From assembly GCF_020523825.1 (NCBI RefSeq), contig NZ_JAJALK010000028.1:1-49205 (forward strand): a DNA stretch of 49,205 nt, read 5' to 3'. A program made the position numbers and the translations under genes. Source of the DNA: Methylobacterium brachiatum. GTDB taxonomy: Bacteria > Pseudomonadota > Alphaproteobacteria > Rhizobiales > Beijerinckiaceae. Positions 41,356 through 49,205 of the stretch are shown piece by piece. A model generated the notes under the pieces. That model was not told the origin of the DNA. It was given only the letters and a program-made list of their open reading frames with translations, and ran no database searches. How positions within the stretch are numbered: the stretch's first letter is position 1; every line of letters starts with the position of its first letter.

Positions 41356-41508
41356 ATGCGCTTGCGGGCGCTCGGTGGGATCGACGGATCGCTCTACGTC
41401 GTCGTGTTCACCGACCGCCTCGACAGGAATGGTGCATCGGTTCGCTGGATCATCTCGGCCCGTCGGGCCCATCGGAAGGAGCGCCGAAAATGGTCAAGCG
41501 ATCGCTAG
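41356..41508 (+). pseudogene. brnT: C-terminal fragment of a BrnT-type toxin
   Basis: A 50-codon stretch after an in-frame TAG (41347-41349) reads MRLRALGGIDGSLYVVVFTD, then VRWIISARRAHRKERRKW. DGxLYVVVxTxR followed by R-IISAR-A-x-x-ER is the BrnT signature for the last half of this RelE-like toxin. The first half is missing. It overlaps the antitoxin start by 19 bases, as in intact pairs. Confidence 0.7.
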
Positions 41509-41876
41509 AGAACATCCTGGCTGCGGCTCCCGACCTGGATCGGGAGCGCCTCGAAGCGACGACGGAAGAGGAGATCCAGCGGCAGGCGCGCGAGGACGGT
41601 GAGGATCCGGACGCTTCTACGAATGGCTACATCCTGGTGCCCGCACCGGCGGATCTGCGCCGCTCGCTGGACATGACCCAGGAGGCGTTCGCCGCCTTCC
41701 TGCGCGTACTGACCGGGACGGTGAGAAACTGGGAGCAAGGGCGCACGCCGCCCGATCCAGCCGCACGCACGCTGCTGGCGCTCGTGGCGGCTGACCCGGC
41801 ACACGCCGTCGCAATGCTCGGAAAACCGACCTCCAGCCCACCGGAGGGGCGGCGTCGCGCGCGACGGTTTGCTTGA
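41490..41876 (+). CDS. helix-turn-helix antitoxin associated with BrnT
   Basis: A 128-residue protein. The N-terminal part, LEATTEEEIQRQAREDGEDP, is an acidic toxin-binding region like those next to BrnT toxins. The C-terminal helix-turn-helix reads LRRSLDMTQEAFAAFLRVLT and GTVRNWEQGRTPPDPAARTL, typical of HigA-like antitoxins. It overlaps the end of a truncated BrnT toxin, so it is an orphan antitoxin that may still bind its operator or neutralise toxins elsewhere. Confidence 0.78.
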   Translation: MVKRSLENILAAAPDLDRERLEATTEEEIQRQAREDGEDPDASTNGYILVPAPADLRRSLDMTQEAFAAFLRVLTGTVRNWEQGRTPPDPAARTLLALVAADPAHAVAMLGKPTSSPPEGRRRARRFA

Positions 41877-41904
41877 ATGCAAATGGGGTGCGAATACCGG
41901 TGAC

Positions 41905-44900
41905 TTATCGTTCGTAGGTCTCACGGGTTGCGCGTGCGAAGGGGACCTGCCGCGCCATTCCGCGATCCTGTCCGGTTCGCTCGCCGCGTCGCCGCTTACG
42001 CCCTCTCATCTCCGAGACCGGATCGGCTGTTACGACGTGAATTCCGTTAGGTGACGGCTCCAGGGGTACGGAACGGCGAATTGTCACGCGGGCCTCGGGC
42101 GTGTGCACTTGGCGCAAGGCCGCGAGGACCCACGCTTCGAAAGCCTCCGCCTCCCCCTCGTCCGCTCGGGCGTCGATTGCGAGATGCACGGCCGCATCCA
42201 GATGCCGACCGACGACGTGGGCGAGGGCGCTGCCGGTCTCCGGACCATCGCCGCCCAGGCCACAGATCAGGGCACGGTCCGGCTGCCCGTCCTGCTGATA
42301 CAGGCTCAGAGCCTCGGCCTTCGTTCGAGCCACGTAGATCCGCTTCGGTGAGCGTCGATCCCCCAGCTCGACCAAACCCGTCGTACCCTGCTGCCCCTTC
42401 TCCACCCCCTCACCGGTCCCATCGGCCTGCTCGATCCCCAAGAGGCGGCCGCTCTGATCCCGGTGAGCGAACACCATCCGGCCTCGAGGATCGGTTAGGA
42501 CATCGGCGCGAAGCTGGTCCAGGGGCAGCGGCAGCAGACCCCGTATCGCGGTCGCGGCGGTTCGGATCTCTCGCCTCAGGCCCTGCCACAGGATCGCGGC
42601 GAGCCGGCTGATCCGCCCCTTCTGACCCGGAGCGTCCGAGGTGAACGGGATCGCGTAACCGGCTCGGCTCGGCCGCGGGACTGGGTACGTTGCGGGGGCA
42701 TGCAGGCGCTCCTCCATGCGCTGTCGCAGTACCTGGGCAGCCGGTGACGGTGTGCCCACAGAGGCCGGGGCGATCCCGGAGATCGTCTCCTTCCAAGACC
42801 CCGCGCGCTCCAGTCCCATCCTGCCGTCGCGCCGCAGGGGGATAGCGCGCACCTGGGCCGGCGCATCGCACCAGGTGCGCAGGTCGGCTCCGGCGAAGTC
42901 GGCGACGTTCGCCTTGCCGCCGCTGCGTGCGGCGGCCGACAAGAAGGCCTGCCGGATCTCGCTCTGGCCGATGGACGCGATCTTGGGGTGCGCAGCTTCC
43001 CGACCGCCCGGCAGGCCGCGCTCCTCCGGTCGAACCCCGGAGCGCGCCGCCTCCAGCTGGTCCCGGATCCGTGCCGCGTCGACGTAGAGCCGCACCGTGC
43101 GCCGGTGTCGCGTCATCGCCACGTACGTCGCCTCCGCGCCCGCGCCGCGCAGGTCGGCGACGTACGCCTCGTCCACCGTCACGCCTTGCGCCGCGTGCGT
43201 GGTCATGGCGTAGCTGTGCTGAAGCCGAGGCACCCGTGGCTCGCCCGGTTTTCGGGACCCGACTAACGCGCTCGACAGGGCGCTCAGCCGGACCCCGTTC
43301 TTCACTAGCCGCAGCGTCAGCACCGGGTCGGTCGGATCGCCGGAGATCGCCTCGACCCGCGCCAGGTCGGCGTTGCGGATCGTCTGGTCGCCGATCTTCA
43401 CGCTCTCGCCGAATATCACCTCGTCCCCGACCGTCAGGGCCAACGCCTCGGCTCGGCCGCCGCCGCGCGGGATCGCGACAATCTCCACGTCCTCCCCCTC
43501 CGGCAGCAGCCCCTCACGCTTGAGCCGGGCGCGGATCCGCGCGTTGAGCTCGCGCACGTCCTTGTTCCAGCCGGTCAGCACCGCCCGCGTCCGCTCCGCC
43601 CCTTCGAGATCGAGGCGGCTGTCCACGTAGGCGTCGACCAGCGCCTGGATCGTGGCCTCGCGGTTCGCCCCCCAGTTGATCGCGCCGCCGCGATCGTAGG
43701 CCTCCAACGCGCTCGCGGTCCGGCCCGCGGCGAAGTCGATGCTGGCCGCCCGCATCCAGGCCCCCTCCGCCTCGCTGCGCCCGCGCTGCCGCTGGATCTC
43801 GTCCATCCGGCTCGTGCCCAGCGCCCTGACCAGAAGCCGCATCGGTGCGCCCGCCGGCACCGGGACGAGCTGGCGCGTGTCGCCGCTCAAGACCAGCTTG
43901 GCTCCGGCGACAGCCGTCGCCTCGACCAGGGCGGCGAGATCGCGCGTGCCGATCATCCCGGCCTCGTCGGCGATTACCACCGCCCGCGGCCCCAGCGCGA
44001 TCTCACCCTTGTCGATCCGGTTGAGGAACCCGGTCACCGCCCGCGCCATCGCCTCGGCGGTGGCCGTATCATTGCGGATCACGTCGACCGCCTTCCAGCT
44101 CGGCGCGATCACCCAGACCTCGCCGTCGCAGGCCCGCACTGCCTCGGCGACGCTGGCCATCGCGTACGACTTGCCCGATCCGGCGCTACCCTCGACCACG
44201 CTCACCCCGTCGCGGTTGAGCGCGTGCCGGACCGCCGCCCGCTGCTCCGGGCGCAGGCTCGGGCGGTCCGCCAGGACTCGCGTCACCACCTCGGCCGGGA
44301 CGAACGCCCGCTCGTCCTGCCTGGCGTAGGCCACGCGCAGCATGGTCTGCTCGACAGCTATCATCGCGGGCGTCGCGTAGACGGGCCGGCCCTCGGCCGA
44401 GCGCCCGACCTCCACCACCCTGCCGTCCTGGCGCATGCGCTCCACCTGCTCTAGGACGGCGTCCGCTCCGGCTTCGCATTGCAGCGCCTCGGCGGTCAGG
44501 CGGACGAGCTCGCGCCCCGCCAGCACCGCCTGCATCTCGAGGGTCGCGGCGAGGCCGGCCTCGGCCAGGCGCTGCAGCCGCTCAGCGGGCGCGCCAGCCC
44601 GCGTATCGCGGATCCCGTCCGCCGCGATCCGCACGCCCTCGAACAGCGCCGCGCGCGTCCAGCCGGATTGGACCAATTGCCGGTCCCACTCGGCTTCCAG
44701 GCTTGTCAGCGGCCTCTCCCGGTCCTTGGCCGCCCGCGTGTCGAAGGCGGCGGCCTGCGCTGCGACCCGGTCGTCGGCCGTGTCGAACCCCTGCTCCTGC
44801 GCCGCCCGCTCGATCGCCATGCGCCGCTTGGAGAACAGCTCCAGCACGGGCTCGGCCACGCCGGCGACTTCGAAGTTGCGCCCGCTCCTGACCGCCTCGC

Positions 44901-45753
44901 AGCCGAGCTCTGCCCTGAGACCCTCGGCCAGCTCGCTCCGGTACAAGGCCGCGATCCCGCCGGCGTTCAGCAGGATCTCGCGGTTGTCGAGGCCACCGGT
45001 CGTGCCGTCGGCCCGCACGCACAGGTTCAGCAGGACGGCGTGGCTGTGGAGGTGCGGATCCTGCGCCCGCGAGGTGAAGTGCCGGTACACCGCCGCGCTC
45101 ACCCCGCCGGCCGGCGCCCGCTCCCGGCCCTGCGCCCCGGTGCGGGTCACGATCAGGCCGGCTTCGTGCGCGTAGTCGAGCGCCCGGCGCACCGCGCGGT
45201 CATGCGCCGCCAGGATCCGGGCGCGCTCCTCCGGTCCGGCGAACGCCGCCAGCACGCTCACGCTCTTGGGTGCGGCGAACTGGAGATCGTAGCCGACGCT
45301 GCGCCGGCCGTTGGCCGACGCGCGGACCAGGGGTTTCAGGCTTTGCGGGTCGCGGCCGGCCGCGAGGTCGCGCAGCACGCGCCCGTCGACCTCGGCCCCG
45401 TCCGGGCAGGACCGGAACGGATCGGCGGGACCGCTCGGGCTGGCTTTGGACCCGCGCGTCCACCACACGCCGTTGGCCTCGCCCGCGCCGTTATCCGTGT
45501 AGTAGGCGACTTGATCGCGGCCTTCCGTGTGGCCCCGGCGCAGCGTCGCCAGCGCCCGGTCGAACGCCTCGGTGTAGGCCTCCTCGAAGGCGGCGGCGCC
45601 CTCCAAGGCGGTCTCGGCCGCCACTTTGCGGGCGTACGCCGCGGCCGTGTCGTCGAGGGAGCTGTCGGGCGCGCTCAATCCGGCCTCACGCCGGATCTGG
45701 CGCGCCATCGACTCGTAGTACTCGACGCTCGTGATCCGCGTGCAGGTCATCAT
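41905..45753 (-). CDS. MOBF-family relaxase-helicase (TrwC/TraA type) with a C-terminal Toprim-like region
   Basis: A 1,282-residue conjugative relaxase. Tyrosine pairs lie at 12-13 (VEYYES) and 84-85 (VAYYTDNG). The HUH triad is His225, His236 and His238 in HFTSRAQDPHLHSHAVLLN, with the same spacing as TrwC of R388. The helicase half has Walker A in VVEGSAGSGKSYAM at about residue 517 and the RecD-like ADEAGM and QLVPVPAG motifs. The last 190 residues (from RMVFAHRDQSGRLLG at about 1092) resemble a Toprim-like domain. The about 70 residues between the Tyr pairs are far more than in TrwC. A ribbon-helix-helix gene precedes it and a probable oriT lies beyond that. Confidence 0.93.
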   Translation of the reverse strand: MMTCTRITSVEYYESMARQIRREAGLSAPDSSLDDTAAAYARKVAAETALEGAAAFEEAYTEAFDRALATLRRGHTEGRDQVAYYTDNGAGEANGVWWTRGSKASPSGPADPFRSCPDGAEVDGRVLRDLAAGRDPQSLKPLVRASANGRRSVGYDLQFAAPKSVSVLAAFAGPEERARILAAHDRAVRRALDYAHEAGLIVTRTGAQGRERAPAGGVSAAVYRHFTSRAQDPHLHSHAVLLNLCVRADGTTGGLDNREILLNAGGIAALYRSELAEGLRAELGCEAVRSGRNFEVAGVAEPVLELFSKRRMAIERAAQEQGFDTADDRVAAQAAAFDTRAAKDRERPLTSLEAEWDRQLVQSGWTRAALFEGVRIAADGIRDTRAGAPAERLQRLAEAGLAATLEMQAVLAGRELVRLTAEALQCEAGADAVLEQVERMRQDGRVVEVGRSAEGRPVYATPAMIAVEQTMLRVAYARQDERAFVPAEVVTRVLADRPSLRPEQRAAVRHALNRDGVSVVEGSAGSGKSYAMASVAEAVRACDGEVWVIAPSWKAVDVIRNDTATAEAMARAVTGFLNRIDKGEIALGPRAVVIADEAGMIGTRDLAALVEATAVAGAKLVLSGDTRQLVPVPAGAPMRLLVRALGTSRMDEIQRQRGRSEAEGAWMRAASIDFAAGRTASALEAYDRGGAINWGANREATIQALVDAYVDSRLDLEGAERTRAVLTGWNKDVRELNARIRARLKREGLLPEGEDVEIVAIPRGGGRAEALALTVGDEVIFGESVKIGDQTIRNADLARVEAISGDPTDPVLTLRLVKNGVRLSALSSALVGSRKPGEPRVPRLQHSYAMTTHAAQGVTVDEAYVADLRGAGAEATYVAMTRHRRTVRLYVDAARIRDQLEAARSGVRPEERGLPGGREAAHPKIASIGQSEIRQAFLSAAARSGGKANVADFAGADLRTWCDAPAQVRAIPLRRDGRMGLERAGSWKETISGIAPASVGTPSPAAQVLRQRMEERLHAPATYPVPRPSRAGYAIPFTSDAPGQKGRISRLAAILWQGLRREIRTAATAIRGLLPLPLDQLRADVLTDPRGRMVFAHRDQSGRLLGIEQADGTGEGVEKGQQGTTGLVELGDRRSPKRIYVARTKAEALSLYQQDGQPDRALICGLGGDGPETGSALAHVVGRHLDAAVHLAIDARADEGEAEAFEAWVLAALRQVHTPEARVTIRRSVPLEPSPNGIHVVTADPVSEMRGRKRRRGERTGQDRGMARQVPFARATRETYER

Positions 45754-45774
45754 CGCCTGAGCACCCGCTCGCGT

Positions 45775-46074
45775 CTAGGCTTGGCTCGCATCGTCGCTCG
45801 CTCGGGCCTCTGCCCGGTACAGGTCGACGATGAAGTCGCTGATAACCTGGATCTGATCGCGCATCTCGGCCGCACTGACCCAGGCCTCGCGGGCGCTCGA
45901 CGCCGCCGCATCCGCGAGCTCGACCAGCCGCGCCACAGTCTCGGATGGGCCGAGCGCCGCGGTGAGCGCCTCCTCGACGAACAGGTACGGCTCGATCCCG
46001 CGCGCCCGGGCTGCCGCCGCCACAGCATCCCAGAGCGCCTCGTCCACGGACACACGGACGGGACGGCGGGCCAT
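45775..46074 (-). CDS. ribbon-helix-helix relaxosome accessory protein
   Basis: A 99-residue protein starting MARRPVRVSVDEALWDAVAA, a ribbon-helix-helix DNA-binding motif, followed by helical sequence. AGGAG lies just upstream of the ATG at 46074. It lies 21 bases before the relaxase gene and 70-80 bases from the putative nic site, matching the place of TrwA in the R388 relaxosome. It probably binds oriT and represses the operon. Confidence 0.78.
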   Translation of the reverse strand: MARRPVRVSVDEALWDAVAAAARARGIEPYLFVEEALTAALGPSETVARLVELADAAASSAREAWVSAAEMRDQIQVISDFIVDLYRAEARASDDASQA

Positions 46075-46093
46075 GGGTGAGCTCCTGACAGTC

Positions 46094-46199
46094 AAGCTGT
46101 ACGATCTGGCAACAGCTTAGCAGAAAGCTAGGCCGTCAAACAGCACCATTGGTGCGTAATGTGTCTGGATTTTGGGTCGTAGGGCCAGGGTTATCCACA
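46094..46199 (+). other. putative origin of transfer (oriT) with hairpin, nic site and DnaA box
   Basis: GCACCA-T-TGGTGC (46143-46155) is a perfect hairpin, directly followed by GTAATGTGTCT. The R388 oriT has a GCACC-loop-GGTGC hairpin followed by GTATTGTCT, with the nick after TCT, so the expected nick here is between 46166 and 46167. A further inverted repeat, AAGCTGT and ACAGCTT (46094-46118), could bind accessory protein. TTATCCACA (46191-46199) is a perfect DnaA box. The polarity puts the small rightward operon in the leading region and the relaxase last, as in R388. No transcription start is assigned. Confidence 0.7.
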
Positions 46200-46348
46200 G
46201 GGCGCCCGCGGCTATCGTGGCCGTAAGCTCGGCCGTGGTATGATGCCGATCATTCAGGATGGTGGGTTTGAGCGGTTCGCAGATCCAGTCAGGCTCGGTG
46301 AGAGGCCTGACGGAGCGGACTGCGAGGATCGCGCGAGGAGTGATGGAG

Positions 46349-46786
46349 ATGGGTGAGGCCGTCGAATCCGATCCCTACAGCGAGCTCCGCGCCTTCCTGC
46401 GCGAGGAGATCAAGCACGCCCCAAGCCGCAAGCCCACCGCCTACGAGGCGGTCAAGGCCGTGCTCCCGGAGATCAAGGAACTCAAGGCCAAGTGTAAGAC
46501 CGACGCCGAGATCCGTGAACTCCTTGCCCGGATGGGCGTCAAGCTCAGCGTCGCCACGCTGCGGCAGTACGTCCAGACTGCCACGCGCGAGCTCGCCGGC
46601 CACAAGCCCGTGCGACGGCGCGGCAAGGCCAAGGCGAAGTCACCCGCTAAGACTTCGCAGCCGCCCACAGAACACCGGCCCGGTCCGCAGCCACGCTCCA
46701 CCGCCGCGCGCGATCAGGTGCCGGCGCGCGGGCAGTCTCCCGCCTCGCCCGCCCTCGGGCACAGGATGAGCAACAAGGATCTTTAG
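46349..46786 (+). CDS. small basic DNA-binding-like protein at the stbA position
   Basis: A 145-residue protein starting MGEAVESDPYSELRAFLREE, with a helical core TAYEAVKAVLPEIKELKAKC and KTDAEIRELLARMGVKLSVA-TLRQYV, which looks like a helix-turn-helix. The C-terminal half is basic and Pro-rich (KPVRRRGKAKAKSPAKTS) and probably disordered. GAGGAG lies 8 bases before the ATG at 46349. It is the first gene of the rightward operon after oriT, where R388 encodes the StbA stability protein; sequence similarity to StbA is not clear by eye. Confidence 0.7.
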   Translation: MGEAVESDPYSELRAFLREEIKHAPSRKPTAYEAVKAVLPEIKELKAKCKTDAEIRELLARMGVKLSVATLRQYVQTATRELAGHKPVRRRGKAKAKSPAKTSQPPTEHRPGPQPRSTAARDQVPARGQSPASPALGHRMSNKDL

Positions 46787-46827
46787 GCCGCGGAAGGCAG
46801 GCCTGGACACCGGATCGGAAGGGCAGC

Positions 46828-47658
46828 ATGGCAAGGGCACAACAGGCGCGCAAGGACACCGCCCCACAGCAGAAGCGGGCCGTCCTGGTCACTTCTGAGA
46901 AGGGCGGCGTCGGCAAGAGCGTGACCGCCCGCACCCTCGTAGAGTACCTGCGCGAGGGCGGCACGCGCGTGGCGGCCTACGACGCCGACGGCAGCGTCGG
47001 CGGCCTCGTCCGGGTTCTCGGGACCCGGGACGGGGCGGGCGAAGTCCTGGACGAGCAGGATCCGGCCGTCGGCGTGGGTTACTACAACATCCGCGACGCC
47101 GCCGAGAGCCACACCCTGCTCAACTGCCTCGGAACGCAGGAGCCCCTGATCGTCCACGATCTCGCCGGCGGCAGCTTGGCTGACCTGACGCGCATCACCG
47201 ACATGGGCGAGGGGCTCGACGACCTGCTGGCCGCCGTCGACGAGAATGGCTACCGGCTCGTCGTCCTGCACCTGATCTCGTCGGAGGTCGCCGCGACCCA
47301 ATCGATCGCCCGCTGGATCGAGCTGGTCGGCGACCGGGTCGATCATGTCGCCGTTCGCAACACCCGCTGGGGCAAGGCAGAGTCCGATTTCCCCTTCTGG
47401 CACGGCTACACCGACGGCGACGGTCAGGAACGGGGCGGCAAGGTCCGCAAACGTCTGCTGGAGGAACTCGGCGGCCTCGAGATCAGCCTTCCCGCCCTGC
47501 CGGCCGGCACGTTCGCCAAGGTCGACGCCGACGACCTGCCGTTCTCGACAGCCGCCTCCGCATCACGCCTGACCATCGTCGAGCGCTCGCACGTCGCACG
47601 ATACCGGCGCGAGTCCGCGGCCGCCTTCGAGCTGCTGCGTTCCCTCCTCGGCCTCTGA
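46828..47658 (+). CDS. ParA-family ATPase (StbB-like)
   Basis: A 276-residue ATPase. The deviant Walker A is VTSEKGGVGKSVTARTLVEY and the following acidic site is AAYDADGSVGGL. Later VVLHLISSEVAATQS and VAVRNTRWGKAESDF fit the ParA/MinD-like nucleotide fold. In R388 the StbB ATPase occupies this place and influences conjugation and plasmid positioning, so this protein may do the same. It is 42 bases after the small basic protein gene and 39 bases before the next. Confidence 0.87.
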   Translation: MARAQQARKDTAPQQKRAVLVTSEKGGVGKSVTARTLVEYLREGGTRVAAYDADGSVGGLVRVLGTRDGAGEVLDEQDPAVGVGYYNIRDAAESHTLLNCLGTQEPLIVHDLAGGSLADLTRITDMGEGLDDLLAAVDENGYRLVVLHLISSEVAATQSIARWIELVGDRVDHVAVRNTRWGKAESDFPFWHGYTDGDGQERGGKVRKRLLEELGGLEISLPALPAGTFAKVDADDLPFSTAASASRLTIVERSHVARYRRESAAAFELLRSLLGL

Positions 47659-47696
47659 GGCGAGGTCCAGCCCGCTGATCTTGACCCCGCCCCGCG

Positions 47697-48500
47697 ATGC
47701 GTCCCGACGCCAAGCTCAATTTCGACCGGGCAGCCGAGGTCTTCGGCCTCGACCCGGCGCTCCGCGACCAGACGTGGCGGCGGATGATGGACCTCGGGGT
47801 CAATCCCGACGATCCCCTCTGGGTCTATCTCGCGGTCACGGGGCTGTTGGAGAAGGCGGCCCGGACCATCCCGGAGGCGATCGACGCGGTCCCCGAACGG
47901 GTCGAGCAGGCGGCCAGGCGCGCCGTCGGCCCGGTGGCCCAGGCCGCCAGCGCCCGGGTCGAGGCGGCCCACGCCACGCTCGCGGAAACGACCGGCGCGG
48001 CGGTCGCGGCGAGCGCGAGCGAGCATTTCAGGAGGATGGAGCGCACCGGCGCGCGCGAGGTCGGCCTTTGGGCGGCCGGGATCGTCCTGGCCGGCGGTGT
48101 CGTATGCGGCGGTGTCGGCTACAGGATCGGACGGGCCGAGGCCACGAGCGTAGCCGCGCAGTGGTCGGCACTGGCCACGCGCGCGGACGGATCCGAGTGG
48201 CTCAAGTTGATCGCCGCCAACCCGGACATGCGCGAGCAGATGGTCAAGTCCTGCGGACCGCTGCAGCGCAAGACCGATCCGACGCAGAAGCGGCAGTACT
48301 GCGAGTTCCCGCTCTGGATCGAGGGCACCATGCCGCCGGTCGGGGGGTTCTGGGACGCATCGTACTTCGCCTTGCGGGACTGGCTGACGGACTGGGGACC
48401 AGCCTGGCTGATCATCGCAGCCGGGTTTGCTGCACTCGTGGGTCGCCGCGTGCTGCGGGTTGTCGTCACGTGGCAGCCCGTAGCCTGGCTGCTGAAGTGA
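47697..48500 (+). CDS. membrane protein at the stbC position
   Basis: A 267-residue protein. The N-terminal part (LGVNPDDPLWVYLAVTGLLE) resembles sequence seen in conjugation-linked TraM-like proteins, as I recall. A helical Ala-rich segment, one hydrophobic helix (VGLWAAGIVLAGGVVCGGVGY, residues 122-142), a Cys-containing central region (KSCGPLQRKTDPTQKRQYCE), and a C-terminal helix (PAWLIIAAGFAALVGRRVL) follow. It ends the rightward operon. No family is certain. Confidence 0.6.
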   Translation: MRPDAKLNFDRAAEVFGLDPALRDQTWRRMMDLGVNPDDPLWVYLAVTGLLEKAARTIPEAIDAVPERVEQAARRAVGPVAQAASARVEAAHATLAETTGAAVAASASEHFRRMERTGAREVGLWAAGIVLAGGVVCGGVGYRIGRAEATSVAAQWSALATRADGSEWLKLIAANPDMREQMVKSCGPLQRKTDPTQKRQYCEFPLWIEGTMPPVGGFWDASYFALRDWLTDWGPAWLIIAAGFAALVGRRVLRVVVTWQPVAWLLK

Positions 48501-48822
48501 GCCGAGACGCACGGCCAAACGGCCTCCGCTGCGAGTCGGGACCGTTTCGCCTCGTCAGGCCGGTGGTGCGCTGGATTGTTCATCCGATGAAGAACCGCCA
48601 ACCGGGGCCAGCCGTGATCGCGCTGTCGTGATCGAGCCGGGAACAGATTGACCTGAGCGGACCCGTCGAAGGCTTGGTCGGCTCCCTTGGCGCGGATCCA
48701 GGCCCCGCGTTCGACAAGGCGCACGTGTGCATGGCCGCCCCTCGGATCAGGCGCGTCGGCATCTACCTGGGGCGCGGCACCTCGGGCATAGCGCCGTCCC
48801 TGACCGCGACCGGAGCGCACCG
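48501..48822. other. gap without a convincing gene
   Basis: Open frames on both strands overlap and carry no recognisable motif. One minus-strand frame reads RGAWIRAKGADQAFDGSAQV, which is only weakly protein-like and has no start or ribosome site. It is not called as a gene. Confidence 0.35.
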
Positions 48823-49050
48823 ATGACGCTCGCCGACCTCGACAAGCCCGCCGACCTCACCCTGTGGCCCGGCGACACGCCGGCTCACGTCGCCGCGACG
48901 TGCCGGTTCCCGACGCTGCGCGCGGCCCTGGCCGCCGCGGCCGAGGCGATCGACGCCGAGAACGCCGCGCCCTGGATCATCACGGACGCCGGCGACATCC
49001 TCGCGCCCAACTGGATCCGTGCCAACGCCGGATCGGGCTGCCTGCAATAA
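48823..49050 (+). CDS. small protein of unknown function
   Basis: A 75-residue protein starting MTLADLDKPADLTLWPGDTP, with GGAGCG 6 bases upstream. The sequence continues FPTLRAALAAAAEAIDAENA and WIITDAGDILAPNWIRANAG, which looks like a compact folded domain. No family is recognised. The 150 bases to the right edge of the window hold no further gene. Confidence 0.55.
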   Translation: MTLADLDKPADLTLWPGDTPAHVAATCRFPTLRAALAAAAEAIDAENAAPWIITDAGDILAPNWIRANAGSGCLQ

Positions 49051-49205
49051 CAGACCGTCACCCGGCAATAAACGGTGCCCCGTTTCCCACAGCACCGCCT
49101 CTCACACGGTCTCCCGGCCCGAGCATTATAGGTGTAGCGGCGCGCAATCGAACTGTGGCGGAGGCGCAATCGAGGGCGTTTTCCGGCGCACGATCGGTGA
49201 GACTG

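Noticed and set aside
46191..46199. Perfect DnaA box as evidence for a replication origin
   Set aside because: A single box without a replication initiator gene, iterons or an AT-rich unwinding region is not enough to call an origin of replication; it is kept only as a note with oriT.
48119..48820. Minus-strand frame of 233 codons near the right edge
   Set aside because: Its first part is antisense to the membrane protein gene, and the remaining part has no motif or convincing start.
1..49205. CRISPR arrays, rRNA and tRNA genes
   Set aside because: No regularly spaced repeats, conserved rRNA segments or tRNA cloverleaf sequences were noticed; a scan by eye cannot exclude a single tRNA.

Overview
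The window is GC-rich DNA with the gene content of an alphaproteobacterium, most likely a Methylobacterium/Methylorubrum-type accessory replicon such as a plasmid. The pointers are Ros/MucR-type regulators, paired CDF transporters, small secreted peptides, three toxin-antitoxin loci, several decayed mobile elements, and a MOBF relaxase next to a plausible origin of transfer. The genus is inferred from general resemblance; no rRNA or replication initiator gene lies in the window.

Layout. (1) 0.5-10.9 kb, rightward: a heavy-metal block with a DUF2171 protein, a Zn/Cd/Pb P-type ATPase behind a MerR-type promoter, a CzcD-like CDF exporter, a ZIP transporter, an MgtC-like membrane protein, a small Cys/His protein, and a CzcB/CzcA RND pump without an outer-membrane partner. 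(2) 11-17.8 kb: a methyltransferase, transposase remnants, two small secreted proteins sharing a PERAVPN motif, an OmpR-type two-component system, a DUF1275 membrane protein and an orphan FlgC. (3) 17.7-29.1 kb: envelope and ion-homeostasis genes: phospholipase D, DedA, a CaCA antiporter, a PepSY protein, a secreted stand-alone CDF C-terminal domain, a lipoprotein, a second CDF exporter broken by an in-frame stop, a coiled-coil membrane protein and a Kup potassium transporter.

(4) 29.3-41.9 kb: an accessory zone. It holds a frameshifted VapC with its AbrB-like antitoxin, a serine recombinase with repeats upstream, a YihY/BrkB protein, two MucR-like regulators that lack zinc ligands around an HNH protein, an intact PhD/VapC pair with a palindromic operator, a decayed IS3 element, an AT-rich flgD-flgH-flgC island, and a resolvase remnant joined to a truncated BrnT toxin.

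(5) 41.9-49.2 kb: mobilisation. A 1,282-residue MOBF relaxase-helicase with a probable C-terminal Toprim-like domain and a ribbon-helix-helix protein are transcribed leftward. A hairpin and nic-like sequence resembling the IncW plasmid R388 oriT follows. A rightward operon (small basic protein, ParA-like ATPase, membrane protein) matches the position of R388 stbABC. No coupling protein, mating-pair-formation genes or replication initiator are seen, so self-transfer would need genes outside the window.

Together, the left part exports or takes up divalent metals, the centre handles envelope stress and ion balance, and the right part stabilises and mobilises the replicon.
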